A DNA stretch of 64,000 bases, from NCBI RefSeq assembly GCF_018205975.1, contig NZ_CP073577.1:186001-250000 (forward strand), in the 5' to 3' direction. The notes under the pieces were generated by a model that was not told where the DNA came from, ran no database searches, and saw only the letters and a list, made by a program, of their open reading frames with translations. The position numbers were made by a program, and so were the translations under genes. This DNA is from Erythrobacter sp. JK5 (GTDB taxonomy: Bacteria; Pseudomonadota; Alphaproteobacteria; Sphingomonadales; Sphingomonadaceae). Below, piece by piece: positions 54,617 to 63,929 of this stretch; position 1 is the stretch's first letter; every line of letters starts with the position of its first letter.

Positions 54617-56283
54617 GCGGGGGCTCGCGCCGAGATCGCCGCGTGCAGCGCCTTCGCATCGGCGCGGGGCAAAGCGAGAAAGCGGGCGTCCATCGCCGTG
54701 GCCAGCGCCGCGCCTTCGGGGCCGGGGCGGGCGGAGATATCGACCACCAGCGCGTCGATCGCGGCGCGCGCGATGGCCTTCGCCGCATTCTCGGCGTCTT
54801 CGCCCGCCTGCTTGCGGCCCGGCTGGCCCTCGACATCCACGTTGGCACGACCGTCGGTAAGGATGACGAGGCTCGGCGTGCGCCCCTTGGAGGCGACCTG
54901 AGCAGCCACTTCGCGCGCGGCGTTGAGGCCCAGAGCCAGCGGTGTGCCGCCGCCGCCCGGCAGTTCGGCCAAAGCGCGGCGGGCGCGGGTGAGCGAGCGG
55001 GTGGGCGGCAGCAGCAGCTCGGCACCTGCGCCGCGAAACGCCAGCAAGGCAACCTCGCTGCGAGTGACATAGGCCTGCGCCAGCATCAGCTCGACCGCGC
55101 CCTTGGCCTCGGCCAGCCGCGCGGCGGCGGCGGATCCGCTGGCATCGACCGCGAAGATCGTGACCCGCGCGGCCTTCTCCTCGAACCGGCGGACACGGAG
55201 ATCGTCCTTGCGCATCAGGATCGCGCCCTCGGCACCCGGCTGTTCGCGGCGACGCACCGCCTGCCACGGCACTGCCGCGCGCAACGTGTCGATCAGCGCC
55301 AGTCGCGCCCCGCCGCGCGGCATTCCCGGTCGCGCTCCGAGCGGTTTGCCGCGCAGGCCCGATTTCTTGGTCTGCCCCGACCCGCTCCCGCCTGCCCGGC
55401 GCGGTGCGGTGCCCTTCGCCAATGCGGCCAGCAGGTCCGCAGGGATCGCGGCGGCGGCAGCTTCGACCAGTAGGTCTTCGAGCGGCTTGTCGTTATGGCT
55501 GCCGTCCTTGTCCGACGGCTTGTCGCCCTGCTCGGGCGGAGGCTCCGGCGCGTCCTCGGGCGGTTGTTCGTCGACCGGCGGCAACTGCGTCGCGCGCGGT
55601 GCGAGCACCAGCCGCACGGCTGCTGCGAGGTCTGCCTCCACCACATCGCTGCGACCCTGCAATGCAGCGTGCGCTCGCGCGGCTTCGCCCGCGAAAAGCA
55701 GGGGACGGATCGAATGGATTCCCAAGGCCGCAGCGGTGGCGGCGAGTGCGGTCAGGGCCTTGTCATCGAGCGGGGCGACATCGGTTAGTGCCATCTTGCC
55801 GGTCGCAGGCAGCGCGATCCCCTGCCATTCGCGCGAATGGGTGAGGTCACACAGGAAAGCGCAACGTTCGCTCAAGGCGCGCGGCGGCGCTTCGTCGGCT
55901 TCGCGCGCATCGTCGAGCAGCACCAGCGCCAGTCTCGCCTCGTCGAGCGCCTGCGACAACCGCCCGGCGATGGCCTCGTCGAGCCGCTCGGCCATCGGCA
56001 CCAGCAGCGCGCCGCCGTGCGCTTCGATAAGCAGGCCTGTCTGTTCCACCGGTTTCCCGGCCGCGAGGCTCGCGGCGATGTCGATCCCGCCGAGCAGCCG
56101 CTCGTCGTCGATATGCCCGGGGAGGCGGCGAAGTGAAATTGTCTCTCCAAGCGCTGCCACCAGAGCATCGCGCGCCGGGCTCGCCCCGCGCAGCACCAGG
56201 CCGCCGAACGTTCCGGGTGACAGGGCCAGCAGTCTTGCCGCGAGCAGCGCGTCCTGAAGTGGGTCGGGCGCTTCGTCGCTCAC
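54613..56283 (-). CDS. bchD: Magnesium chelatase subunit D
   Basis: A 556-residue adaptor of the chelatase. A degenerate AAA+ domain (without an intact Walker A) is followed by an acidic, proline-rich linker (EDAPEPPPEQGDKPSDKDG, about 265-290) and a von Willebrand A domain with MIDAS motif DASGSAA. The GTG at 56283 overlaps the bchI stop (GTGA); an in-frame extension to 56496 would lie inside bchI. Confidence 0.95.
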   Translation of the reverse strand: MSDEAPDPLQDALLAARLLALSPGTFGGLVLRGASPARDALVAALGETISLRRLPGHIDDERLLGGIDIAASLAAGKPVEQTGLLIEAHGGALLVPMAERLDEAIAGRLSQALDEARLALVLLDDAREADEAPPRALSERCAFLCDLTHSREWQGIALPATGKMALTDVAPLDDKALTALAATAAALGIHSIRPLLFAGEAARAHAALQGRSDVVEADLAAAVRLVLAPRATQLPPVDEQPPEDAPEPPPEQGDKPSDKDGSHNDKPLEDLLVEAAAAAIPADLLAALAKGTAPRRAGGSGSGQTKKSGLRGKPLGARPGMPRGGARLALIDTLRAAVPWQAVRRREQPGAEGAILMRKDDLRVRRFEEKAARVTIFAVDASGSAAAARLAEAKGAVELMLAQAYVTRSEVALLAFRGAGAELLLPPTRSLTRARRALAELPGGGGTPLALGLNAAREVAAQVASKGRTPSLVILTDGRANVDVEGQPGRKQAGEDAENAAKAIARAAIDALVVDISARPGPEGAALATAMDARFLALPRADAKALHAAISARAPA

Positions 56284-57281
56284 CCGAACAGCTCGTCGAG
56301 CGCGCGGGTGATCCGCACCGTCGATCCGGTCTCGTCGAGCACGTCGCGCCGCAGCCGGTGGCGCAGTGCCGACGGGGCGACTGCGATCAGGTGCTCGCGC
56401 TTGACCGTTTTCGCGCCCTTGAGCGCCGCCAGCGCCCGCGCCGCACGCATCAGGGTCAGTTCGCCGCGCAAGCCGTCTGCGCCCACCGTCATGCACAGCT
56501 GGGCCGCGTCGGTCAGCACGTCCTCGCCCGGCTCAAGGCTGGCGAGCCGCTTCTTTCCGCGCGCGATCTGTTTGAGGATTTTCTCATCTTCAGCCGCCCA
56601 TTTCTCGGCGAAAGCCTCGGGGTCGCGCTCGTTGGCAGCAACCAGCCGCATGATCTCGACGCGGGTTTCGATTTCGCCCGGCGTGCGGACCTCGACGGAC
56701 AGGCCGAAGCGATCGAGCAATTGCGGGCGCAGCTCGCCCTCTTCAGGATTGCCGCTGCCGATCAGCACGAATTTGGCGCGGTGCCGCACCGACAGCCCTT
56801 CGCGCTCGACCACGTTCTCGCCCGACGCCGCGACGTCGAGCAGCAGGTCGACCAGATGGTCTTCGAGCAGGTTGATCTCGTCGATGTAAAGGAAGCCGCG
56901 ATGCGCCTTGGCCAGAAGACCGGGTTCGAACGCCTTCTCCCCTGCACGCAAGGCGCGCTCCAGATCGAGCGAGCCGATCACCCGGTCCTCGGTCGCGCCA
57001 AGCGGCAGGTCGACGAATGGGACAGGGCGCTTGCGGACCCGGCCCGAGGTGCAGGGATCGGGGCAGGTACCCTTCTGGTCGCCTTCGCAGCCATAGCGGC
57101 AATCCTCGATCGCGCTGATCGGCGGCAGGAGGTTTGCCAGCGCGCGCGCTGCGGTGGACTTGCCGGTCCCCCGGTCGCCGAACACCATCACTCCGCCGAT
57201 GCTCGGATCGACCGCCGCGATCAGCAGCGCCTGCTTCATCTCGTCCTGACCGACGATCGCGGAAAAGGGAAAACGCGCCAT
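56280..57281 (-). CDS. bchI: Magnesium chelatase ATPase subunit I
   Basis: A 333-residue AAA+ ATPase driving Mg2+ insertion. Walker A GDRGTGKST (about 35-43), a cysteine-containing loop (CRYGCEGDQKGTCPDPC), Walker B FLYIDEINLL and an arginine-finger region GELRPQLLDRFGL are present. I use the ATG at 57281 (MARFPFSAIVGQ), the normal family start; a TTG at 57332 would add 17 residues. It heads bchI-D-O. Confidence 0.96.
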   Translation of the reverse strand: MARFPFSAIVGQDEMKQALLIAAVDPSIGGVMVFGDRGTGKSTAARALANLLPPISAIEDCRYGCEGDQKGTCPDPCTSGRVRKRPVPFVDLPLGATEDRVIGSLDLERALRAGEKAFEPGLLAKAHRGFLYIDEINLLEDHLVDLLLDVAASGENVVEREGLSVRHRAKFVLIGSGNPEEGELRPQLLDRFGLSVEVRTPGEIETRVEIMRLVAANERDPEAFAEKWAAEDEKILKQIARGKKRLASLEPGEDVLTDAAQLCMTVGADGLRGELTLMRAARALAALKGAKTVKREHLIAVAPSALRHRLRRDVLDETGSTVRITRALDELFG

Positions 57282-57357
57282 TTCCCGAGCCTTTTGGACC
57301 AGCGGGCGGGGTTGGACAAGAGGCAGTGACAACCCAGCCTGACAGTTTCTCCGGAAG

Positions 57358-59049
57358 CTAGCGGCGGGCGGTTCGCGCCAGCAGCAGGACCGGCAGCAAT
57401 CCGGCGGCGAGCAGGATCAGCGCCGGGATAGAGGCTTCGACCAGTCGCTCGTCACTGGCGAGGCGATAGGTGCGGGTCGCCAGCGTTTCGAGATTGAACG
57501 GGCGCAGGATCAGCGTCGCGGGCAGCTCGCGTACCGTGTCGATGAACACCAAAGCCGCTGCGGCGAGCAGACTGGGGCGCAACAAGGGCACGTAAATCCG
57601 GCTGAGCACGCGCGCAGGCCGAGCACCCAGCGAGCGCGCCGCGGCATCGAGCGAGGGCGGGATCTTCGCCATGCCGCCGTCGACGCTGTTGTAGGCCACG
57701 GTCAGGAACCGCACCGACAGCGCGTAGATCAGCACCAGACTGGTTCCGGTCAGCAGCAAGCCGCCCGACCACCCCAGCCCGTCCCGCGCGGCGCGGGTGA
57801 GCGAGACGTCGACGGCTCCGAGCGGGGCGAGCAGGCCGACCGCCAGCAAGGCTCCGGGTAGAGCATAGCCAAGCGTCGAGAGCCGGATCGCGCCCTTGGC
57901 CACTACGCTGTCGGACCGCGCCTTGGCGAAGGCGAGCGCGATCGCGGCGAGGACGCAGACGAAGGCGGTGGCAAGGCCGAGCCACAGGCTGCCGCTGGCG
58001 TAGGTCCACAATTCGCCGCCCGCTCCCACAGCGCGCTCGTCGAGCGACATACCGAGCAGGTGCACGGCGGGAATGGCGAAACCGAGCAGAACCGGCAGGG
58101 CGCACGCGATGGCCGCCAGCGCCTTTCCGCCCGTCGAAAGCTGCACCAGCGGACCGTCGTCGCGCCGCGCCAGCCCGTCGCGGCTGTCGGTCCGCCCGCG
58201 CCGTGTCGCCGCTTCGAAAGCGACCAGCGCGACCACGAACAGCAGCATCACGGCGGCGAGCTTCAGCGCCGTCTGCTTGTCGCCCATCGCCAGCCAGGTG
58301 CGGAAGATGCCGGTGCTGAAGGTCGGGATCGCGAAATAATCCGCGACTCCGAAATCGGCGAGCACTTCCATCAGCACCAGCGCCAGCCCCCCCGCTATCG
58401 CCGGACGCGCGGCCGGCAATGCAACCTGCCAGAACGCGCGCGACGGCGTGGCTCCGAGCGAACGTGCCGCCCGGAACTGGCGCGGGCTCTGCGCCACGAA
58501 AGAGGCGCGGGCGAGCAGATAGACATACGGATAAAGCACGATCCCAAGCACGAAAGCGCCGCCGGGCAGCGAGCGGATGTGCGGGAACCAGTACTCGCCG
58601 ACTCCCCACCCTGTCGCGGCGCGCAAGCCGCCCTGAACAGGGCCGGAGAAATCGAGCAGGTCGCCATAGACATAGGCCGCGAGATAGGCGGGGAGTGCGA
58701 GCGGCAGGACCAGCGACCAGCCCAGAATGCGGCGCCCCGGAAACTCCGCCGCGCTCACTAGCCATGCGCAGCCGGTGCCGATCACCAGCGCCAGCGCGCC
58801 GGCCAGCAGCATCAGCGCCAGCGTGTTGGCGACGTATCGACCGAGAATGGTGCGCGCGAGTTCGGCAATCGCCTCGAACCCGCCAGCCGGAGCCGCGACG
58901 ACGATGGCGAGGATCGGCACCAGCGCCAGCGCCGCAACCGCCAGCGCTCCGAGCGTCCAGCCATCGACGCGCACGGAACTCGCGCGCCGTGTCAGCGTGC
59001 TTGCACCCGGTGCATCCAATTGCCTAAGGCGGCTCACCACCGCAGACAT
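57358..59049 (-). CDS. Ferric iron ABC transporter permease (FbpB/HitB-like)
   Basis: A 563-residue permease with two homologous halves of about six helices each. The binding-protein-dependent transport motif appears in both halves (RSLGATPSRAFWQVALPAARPAIAGG and RSLGARPARVLSRIYVPLLRPSLLAA). It would form the channel with the ATPase encoded divergently 23 bases away and the binding protein at 60145. The start at 59049 sits close to GGAGG, so a GTG a few codons inside is also possible. It lies just upstream of bchI in the same direction. Confidence 0.9.
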   Translation of the reverse strand: MSAVVSRLRQLDAPGASTLTRRASSVRVDGWTLGALAVAALALVPILAIVVAAPAGGFEAIAELARTILGRYVANTLALMLLAGALALVIGTGCAWLVSAAEFPGRRILGWSLVLPLALPAYLAAYVYGDLLDFSGPVQGGLRAATGWGVGEYWFPHIRSLPGGAFVLGIVLYPYVYLLARASFVAQSPRQFRAARSLGATPSRAFWQVALPAARPAIAGGLALVLMEVLADFGVADYFAIPTFSTGIFRTWLAMGDKQTALKLAAVMLLFVVALVAFEAATRRGRTDSRDGLARRDDGPLVQLSTGGKALAAIACALPVLLGFAIPAVHLLGMSLDERAVGAGGELWTYASGSLWLGLATAFVCVLAAIALAFAKARSDSVVAKGAIRLSTLGYALPGALLAVGLLAPLGAVDVSLTRAARDGLGWSGGLLLTGTSLVLIYALSVRFLTVAYNSVDGGMAKIPPSLDAAARSLGARPARVLSRIYVPLLRPSLLAAAALVFIDTVRELPATLILRPFNLETLATRTYRLASDERLVEASIPALILLAAGLLPVLLLARTARR

Positions 59050-59072
59050 CCTCCGCCGACACGGACACCAAT

Positions 59073-60083
59073 TTGAGCCTCGAATTTCGCCATATTGCCC
59101 ATGCCTACGGTTCCGTGCGCGCGCTGGAAGATATCAGCTTCACCGCGCCGGAAGGGGAGATCACCTGCCTGCTTGGCGCGTCGGGTTGCGGGAAGTCAAC
59201 CTTGCTCAATCTCGCGGCGGGTCTGCTGCCGGTGCAGCAGGGGGCCATCCTGATCGGCGGCGAGTTGCTGGCTGGCGAAAGTGTAAGCCCCCCGCCCGAA
59301 AAGCGGCCTGTGGGTCTCGTGTTTCAGGATGGCGCGCTGTTCCCGCACATGACGATCGCGAAGAACATCGCGTTCGGCCTGCCGCGCGGCAGCGAGGTGG
59401 ACAGCTGGCTCGATCGGGTGGGACTGGGCGGGCTTGGCGGCCGCTACCCGCACGAGCTTTCCGGCGGGCAACAACAGCGCGCGGCGCTGGCGCGGGCGAT
59501 GGCGCCGGGGCCGCGGGTGCTGCTGATGGACGAACCTTTTGCCAGCGTCGACAGCGTGCTGCGGCGCAGGCTGCGCCGCGAATGCCGCACGCTGCTGCGC
59601 GAGCGCGGCGCGACGGTGGTGCTGGTGACCCACGACCCGGAAGAAGCGCTCGATATCGGAGACCGGATCGCGGTGATGGAGGCGGGACGGATCGTGCAGT
59701 TCGGCACGCCGCAGGAACTCCACGATCGGCCCGCAACCGCAGCGGTCGGCGCGATCTTTCGCGGAGCGCAGGTGATCGCGGCGACGCGTGGCGACGCGGG
59801 GCTGGTGACTGCCTTCGGCACCTGGCCGCTTGCGAGCGTCGCGGGCGCGCTGCCCGAGTCGCGCGACCTGGACCTGCTGGTGCATGCGGTCGCGCTCGAT
59901 CTGGAGGAGGACGAAGCCGGTCTGGAAGTGCGCGATCGGCATGCGTTGGGGGACGTCACCCGGGTGGTGCTCGCCGACGATTCCGGCAGCGAAATCACGC
60001 TGCTGAGCGATCGCCCCGCCGCCGCACCGCGCTATCGCGTGGCCCCGCGACCGGGCAGCGTCCGCGCCTTTGCACGGCCATAG
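59073..60083 (+). CDS. Ferric iron ABC transporter ATP-binding protein (FbpC-like)
   Basis: A 336-residue ATPase. Walker A GASGCGKST (about 35-43), signature LSGGQQQR (about 129-136), Walker B VLLMDEPFASVD and the switch His in VTHD are all present, with a C-terminal TOBE-like region. The start is a TTG at 59073; the residues LEFRHIAHAYGSV fit a normal family start. It is followed 61 bases later by the binding protein. Confidence 0.9.
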   Translation: MSLEFRHIAHAYGSVRALEDISFTAPEGEITCLLGASGCGKSTLLNLAAGLLPVQQGAILIGGELLAGESVSPPPEKRPVGLVFQDGALFPHMTIAKNIAFGLPRGSEVDSWLDRVGLGGLGGRYPHELSGGQQQRAALARAMAPGPRVLLMDEPFASVDSVLRRRLRRECRTLLRERGATVVLVTHDPEEALDIGDRIAVMEAGRIVQFGTPQELHDRPATAAVGAIFRGAQVIAATRGDAGLVTAFGTWPLASVAGALPESRDLDLLVHAVALDLEEDEAGLEVRDRHALGDVTRVVLADDSGSEITLLSDRPAAAPRYRVAPRPGSVRAFARP

Positions 60084-60105
60084 GGCTTGTGCTGCGCAGA
60101 TTTAT

Positions 60106-60124
60106 ATTGCAAATCATTTGCAAT
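60106..60124 (+). promoter_or_regulatory. Fur/Mur-type iron box before the binding-protein gene
   Basis: ATTGCAAATCATTTGCAAT is a perfect palindrome (nine-base arms around one C) and resembles the TGCAAAT-based Fur/Mur operators of alphaproteobacteria. It lies 20 bases before the binding-protein ATG, over the expected promoter. Confidence 0.8.
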
Positions 60125-60144
60125 TAAGATTCGAGAGGCGTTTC

Positions 60145-61176
60145 ATGAAACAGGGTATTCTCGCCGGTCTGCTGGCGCTGATCCTCGCTAGCTGTTCGGG
60201 CGGCGAAGAGGTGGCCAAAGGCGACGCGGGCGAAGTCAATCTCTACTCCTCGCGCCATTACGACACCGACCTCGCGCTTTACGACGACTTCACCCGGCAG
60301 ACCGGGATCACCGTCAACCGGATCGAGGCGGACGCCGACGCGCTGATAGAGCGGATCACGAGCGAAGGCGAATTTTCGCCCGCCGATCTGCTGATCACGG
60401 TCGACGCCGGGCGGCTGTGGCGCGCCGAGGAAGCGGGCATTCTCGCGCCGGTCGATTCCGACATCCTCGAAGAACGGCTGCCGATCTACCTGCGCCACCC
60501 GGACGGGCTGTGGTTCGGCCTGTCGACCCGCGCCCGCGTGATCGTCTACAACAAGGCGGCCGGAGTGCCCGAGGGGCTGGAGGATTATGCCGACCTCGCC
60601 GAGCCCGCCTGGCGCGGCGACATCTGCATCCGGTCGTCCTCCAACATCTACAACATCTCGCTGCTGTCGAGCATCATCGCCCACCACGGGGCCGAGGCGG
60701 CCGAGAGCTGGGCGAAGGGCGTCGTCGCGAACTTCGCCCGCCCGCCGCAGGGCAACGATACTGCGCAGATCGAAGCGGTCGCCGCGGGCGAGTGCCGCAT
60801 CGCGGTGGTCAACACCTATTACCTCGCGCGCTATGCCGACGGCGATGAGGCGGACAAGGCGATCTTCGATGCGGTCGGCGTGATCTTTCCCGACCAGGAC
60901 GGCACCGGCGCCCACATCAATATCAGCGGGGCGGGGCTGGTGAAGACCGCTCCCAACCGCGAAAACGCGATCCGCTTCCTCGAATATCTCACCTCGGAAA
61001 GCGCGCAGCGATACTTCGCCGACGGCAACAACGAATATCCGGCGGTGAGCGGGCTCAAGGCCAATTCGGCGGTCGAGCGGCTGGGCGAATTCAAGCCCGA
61101 CACGCTCAACGCCGCCGAGATCGGACGCAACCAGGCGCAGGCGGTGCAAATCTTCGATCGCGCCGGGTGGAACTGA
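60145..61176 (+). CDS. Ferric iron ABC transporter substrate-binding lipoprotein (FbpA-like)
   Basis: A 343-residue protein. The signal sequence ends in a lipobox (LILASC). The mature part begins EVNLYSSRHYDTDLALYDDF, the usual start of ferric-binding proteins, and contains NTYYLARY with adjacent tyrosines that bind Fe3+ in this family. It delivers iron to the permease. A Fur/Mur box is immediately upstream. Confidence 0.92.
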   Translation: MKQGILAGLLALILASCSGGEEVAKGDAGEVNLYSSRHYDTDLALYDDFTRQTGITVNRIEADADALIERITSEGEFSPADLLITVDAGRLWRAEEAGILAPVDSDILEERLPIYLRHPDGLWFGLSTRARVIVYNKAAGVPEGLEDYADLAEPAWRGDICIRSSSNIYNISLLSSIIAHHGAEAAESWAKGVVANFARPPQGNDTAQIEAVAAGECRIAVVNTYYLARYADGDEADKAIFDAVGVIFPDQDGTGAHINISGAGLVKTAPNRENAIRFLEYLTSESAQRYFADGNNEYPAVSGLKANSAVERLGEFKPDTLNAAEIGRNQAQAVQIFDRAGWN

Positions 61177-61199
61177 CCGAACCCGCGCCAGCGCGAGCA

Positions 61200-61213
61200 T
61201 TGACGCGGATCAA
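61200..61213 (+). promoter_or_regulatory. Possible FNR/FixK box upstream of ferredoxin-NADP reductase
   Basis: TTGACGCGGATCAA differs from TTGAT-N4-ATCAA at one base. It is 118 bases before the reductase start, giving room for an activated promoter. Less certain than the two perfect boxes at 5110 and 5921. Confidence 0.4.
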
Positions 61214-61330
61214 GGCGGGCTTTCAGCCTTTATCACTAAACTACCTTGAAGCGCCGCAGCGAAACGTCCATCTGCGCCCCCAATCGCGCGGCAAACCGCG
61301 CCCAGAAAGTCATCTTCTCGAGGCCTGCCA

Positions 61331-62146
61331 GTGAACCAGCCCATCATCGATCGCGACCAGTTTCAGGAAAGCGCGGCGCTGACCGTCGAAACGATCACGC
61401 ACGTCCATCACTGGAACGACGAGCTGTTCACGCTGAAGATGACGCGTCCGGCGAGCTTCCGCTTCCGTTCGGGCGAATTCGTGATGATCGGCCTGCCGCA
61501 GGAAAACGGCAAGCCGCTGCTGCGGGCCTATTCGGTCGCCAGCCCCAGCTACGACGAGGAGCTCGAATTCCTCTCGATCAAGGTGCAGGATGGGCCGCTG
61601 ACCTCGCGACTGCAGCACATCAAGGTCGGCGATCCGATCTATCTCGGCAAGAAGCCGACCGGTACGCTCGTCACCGACGCGCTGCTGCCGGGCAAGCGGC
61701 TGTTCATGCTCTCGACCGGCACCGGCCTCGCGCCGTTCATGAGCCTTGCCCGCGATCCCGAAGTCTACGCGATGTTCGAGGAAGTGATCGTCGTCCACTC
61801 GGTCCGCCATGTCGAGGACCTCGCCTATCGCGAACTGCTCGAAAGCAAGCTCGAAGGCGATCCGCTGCTCGAGGACGAGGACCGCGAGCGGTTCATCTAC
61901 GTGCCCACCGTGACCCGCGAAAGCTTCCGCACGCAGGGCCGGATCCAGACGCTGATCGACGATGGCCGCCTGTTCGAACAGAGCAAGGGCCCGCAGCGCT
62001 TCGTGCCCGAAGAGGACCGCGTGATGCTGTGCGGCAGCATGGCGATGATCAAGGACCACGCCGCCGACCTCGAAGCGCGCGGTTTCGAAGAGGGCGCCAA
62101 CAACAAGCCGGGCCAGTTCGTGATCGAGCGGGCGTTTGTGGGGTGA
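61331..62146 (+). CDS. fpr: Ferredoxin-NADP reductase
   Basis: A 271-residue FAD enzyme exchanging electrons between NADP(H) and ferredoxin or flavodoxin. The FAD-binding RAYSVASPSYDEELEFLSIKV (R-x-Y-S motif), the nucleotide-binding STGTGLAPFMSLARDPEVY, and MLCGSMAMIKD are typical of the subclass I bacterial type. The start is a GTG after GAGG. It could supply low-potential electrons to BchL and BchX, but this is inferred. Confidence 0.93.
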   Translation: MNQPIIDRDQFQESAALTVETITHVHHWNDELFTLKMTRPASFRFRSGEFVMIGLPQENGKPLLRAYSVASPSYDEELEFLSIKVQDGPLTSRLQHIKVGDPIYLGKKPTGTLVTDALLPGKRLFMLSTGTGLAPFMSLARDPEVYAMFEEVIVVHSVRHVEDLAYRELLESKLEGDPLLEDEDRERFIYVPTVTRESFRTQGRIQTLIDDGRLFEQSKGPQRFVPEEDRVMLCGSMAMIKDHAADLEARGFEEGANNKPGQFVIERAFVG

Positions 62147-62211
62147 AGAAGTCGGGATAAGGTCGCTATTCGGCACTTGAGATCCGAACGCAAATGGCTG
62201 CGGATTGCCGC

Positions 62212-62601
62212 TTAGCCGACCCGGAATTCGGCTTCTGAATTGAACTGCTTCGCCGGGACTTCCAATACCGCTGAAACCGTTGAAACCACGAGACTCGCAA
62301 ACTCACTGAGTTCGTGTTCGTAGTTCCGCCCCCTTAGCCGATCCATGAAGCTGCGGTTGCTGCTGATGAGTAATAGCCAAGTGTCCGATCTCTGCATCAT
62401 GCAGGTCAACCTCGCTGAACCAACCTGAAAGTCTGCATACCAGCCATATGAGTCCCACTCCATTGGTGGCTCGATAAGATCGACACCTCTCTCCTTCAGA
62501 GATCCGACGATCCGAGCAAAGACCGGTTTGACTGCCGATTGCTCCATATCTGGATCAATTGGTTCCGATAAGGTCTCGAATGTTACGAACCGACTATGCA
62601 T
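62212..62601 (-). CDS. Hypothetical protein, unknown family
   Basis: A 129-residue soluble protein with no signal peptide or membrane segment. It contains PPMEWDSYGWYADFQVGSARLTCMMQRSDTWLLLISSNRSFMDRLRG. The base composition looks less GC-rich than neighbours, which may suggest acquisition. No operon partners; flanked by 65- and 176-base gaps with no recognised signals. I cannot assign a function. Confidence 0.6.
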   Translation of the reverse strand: MHSRFVTFETLSEPIDPDMEQSAVKPVFARIVGSLKERGVDLIEPPMEWDSYGWYADFQVGSARLTCMMQRSDTWLLLISSNRSFMDRLRGRNYEHELSEFASLVVSTVSAVLEVPAKQFNSEAEFRVG

Positions 62602-62777
62602 TCGAATGGATTAGAGCCCAAACAGTTAAGAGACTGTCTCACTTTGCTTGCCTAGAAGATCCCGTCATTCAATCGAGCTCCTACCCTCTACCTTGCACCT
62701 TTCGCGCTTGACCGCGCCGCGCATGCGCGCTTGAACCCGTTCCAGAACGAAACCCAATTCCGGACAAGGGATCCTCC

Positions 62778-63920
62778 ATGCTGAACACCGCTCACCGCAC
62801 CGCCTACAACGAAGACCACGAGGCGTTTCGCGACACCGTCCGCAAGGTGCTCGCCGAGCATATGGAGCCCTATCTCGACCAGCACGAGGAAGAGGGCATC
62901 GTCCCCAAGAAGGCGTGGAAGGCGCTGGGCGAGGCTGGGATGCTGTGCCCCACCGTCAAGGAAGAGAATGGCGGGCTGGGGCTCGATTTCGGCTTCAATT
63001 GCGTGATCGCCGAAGAGCTCGCCTATCTCGGCACCAGCGCCGGGTTCACGCTCCAGAACGACATCACGGTCAATTACTTCGAGCGGCTCGGCAGCCCCGA
63101 GCAGAAGGAAAAGTACCTGCCCGGCATGATTTCGGGCGACATCATCACCGCGATCGCCATGACCGAACCGGGCGCGGGCAGCGACCTCCAGGGCGTGCGC
63201 ACCACCGCGATTCCGGACGGCAATCACCTCGTCATCAACGGTTCCAAGACCTACATCACCAACGGCCAGAATGCTGATGTGGTGATCGTGGTCGCCAAGA
63301 CCGATCCCTCGCAGGGCGCCAAGGGCACCAGCCTGGTGCTGGTCGATGCCGGAACGCCGGGGTTCGAGAAGGGCCGCAACCTCGACAAGATCGGCCAGCA
63401 TTCGGCCGACACGTCCGAGCTGTTCTTCCAGGATTGCCGCGTTCCCAAGACCAACATCCTCGGCGGCGAGGGGAGCGGCTTCGTCCACCTGATGGAGGAA
63501 TTGCCGCAGGAACGGCTCAGCATTGCCGTGACCGCGCAGGGCGGGGCGCAGCGCGCCTTCGACGAAGCGGTCAAGTTCACCAAGGACCGCAAGGCGTTCG
63601 GGCGGACCGTGTTCGAATTCCAGAACACCAAGTTCACGCTCGCCGATTTGCAGGCCAAGCTGCAGGTCGGCTGGGCGCATCTCGACTGGGCGATTTCGCG
63701 CCACCTGCGCGGCGAACTGACGACCGGCGAAGCCTCCTCGGCCAAGCTGTGGCACACCGAGATGCAGTGGGAGATGGTCGACGCCTGCCTGCAACTGCAT
63801 GGCGGCGCGGGCTACATGAACGAATACGCCATCGCCCGGCTGTGGCGCGACGCGCGGGTGCAACGCATCTATGGCGGCACCAGCGAGATCATGAAGGAAG
63901 TGATCAGCCGCGAGATTTGA
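62778..63920 (+). CDS. Acyl-CoA dehydrogenase
   Basis: A 380-residue FAD enzyme introducing a trans-2,3 double bond in acyl-CoA. The two family signatures are visible: AMTEPGAGSDLQGVRTTA (about 130-147) and QLHGGAGYMNEYAIARLWRDARV near 345, followed by the terminal IYGGTSEIMKEVISR. Chain-length specificity cannot be told. It stands alone in this window. Confidence 0.94.
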   Translation: MLNTAHRTAYNEDHEAFRDTVRKVLAEHMEPYLDQHEEEGIVPKKAWKALGEAGMLCPTVKEENGGLGLDFGFNCVIAEELAYLGTSAGFTLQNDITVNYFERLGSPEQKEKYLPGMISGDIITAIAMTEPGAGSDLQGVRTTAIPDGNHLVINGSKTYITNGQNADVVIVVAKTDPSQGAKGTSLVLVDAGTPGFEKGRNLDKIGQHSADTSELFFQDCRVPKTNILGGEGSGFVHLMEELPQERLSIAVTAQGGAQRAFDEAVKFTKDRKAFGRTVFEFQNTKFTLADLQAKLQVGWAHLDWAISRHLRGELTTGEASSAKLWHTEMQWEMVDACLQLHGGAGYMNEYAIARLWRDARVQRIYGGTSEIMKEVISREI

Positions 63921-63929
63921 TCAATGCCT

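Noticed and set aside
57327..57344. Possible PpsR site upstream of bchI
   Set aside because: TGTC half sites occur, but the spacing ends in TCA instead of ACA and there is no inverted core; too weak to list.
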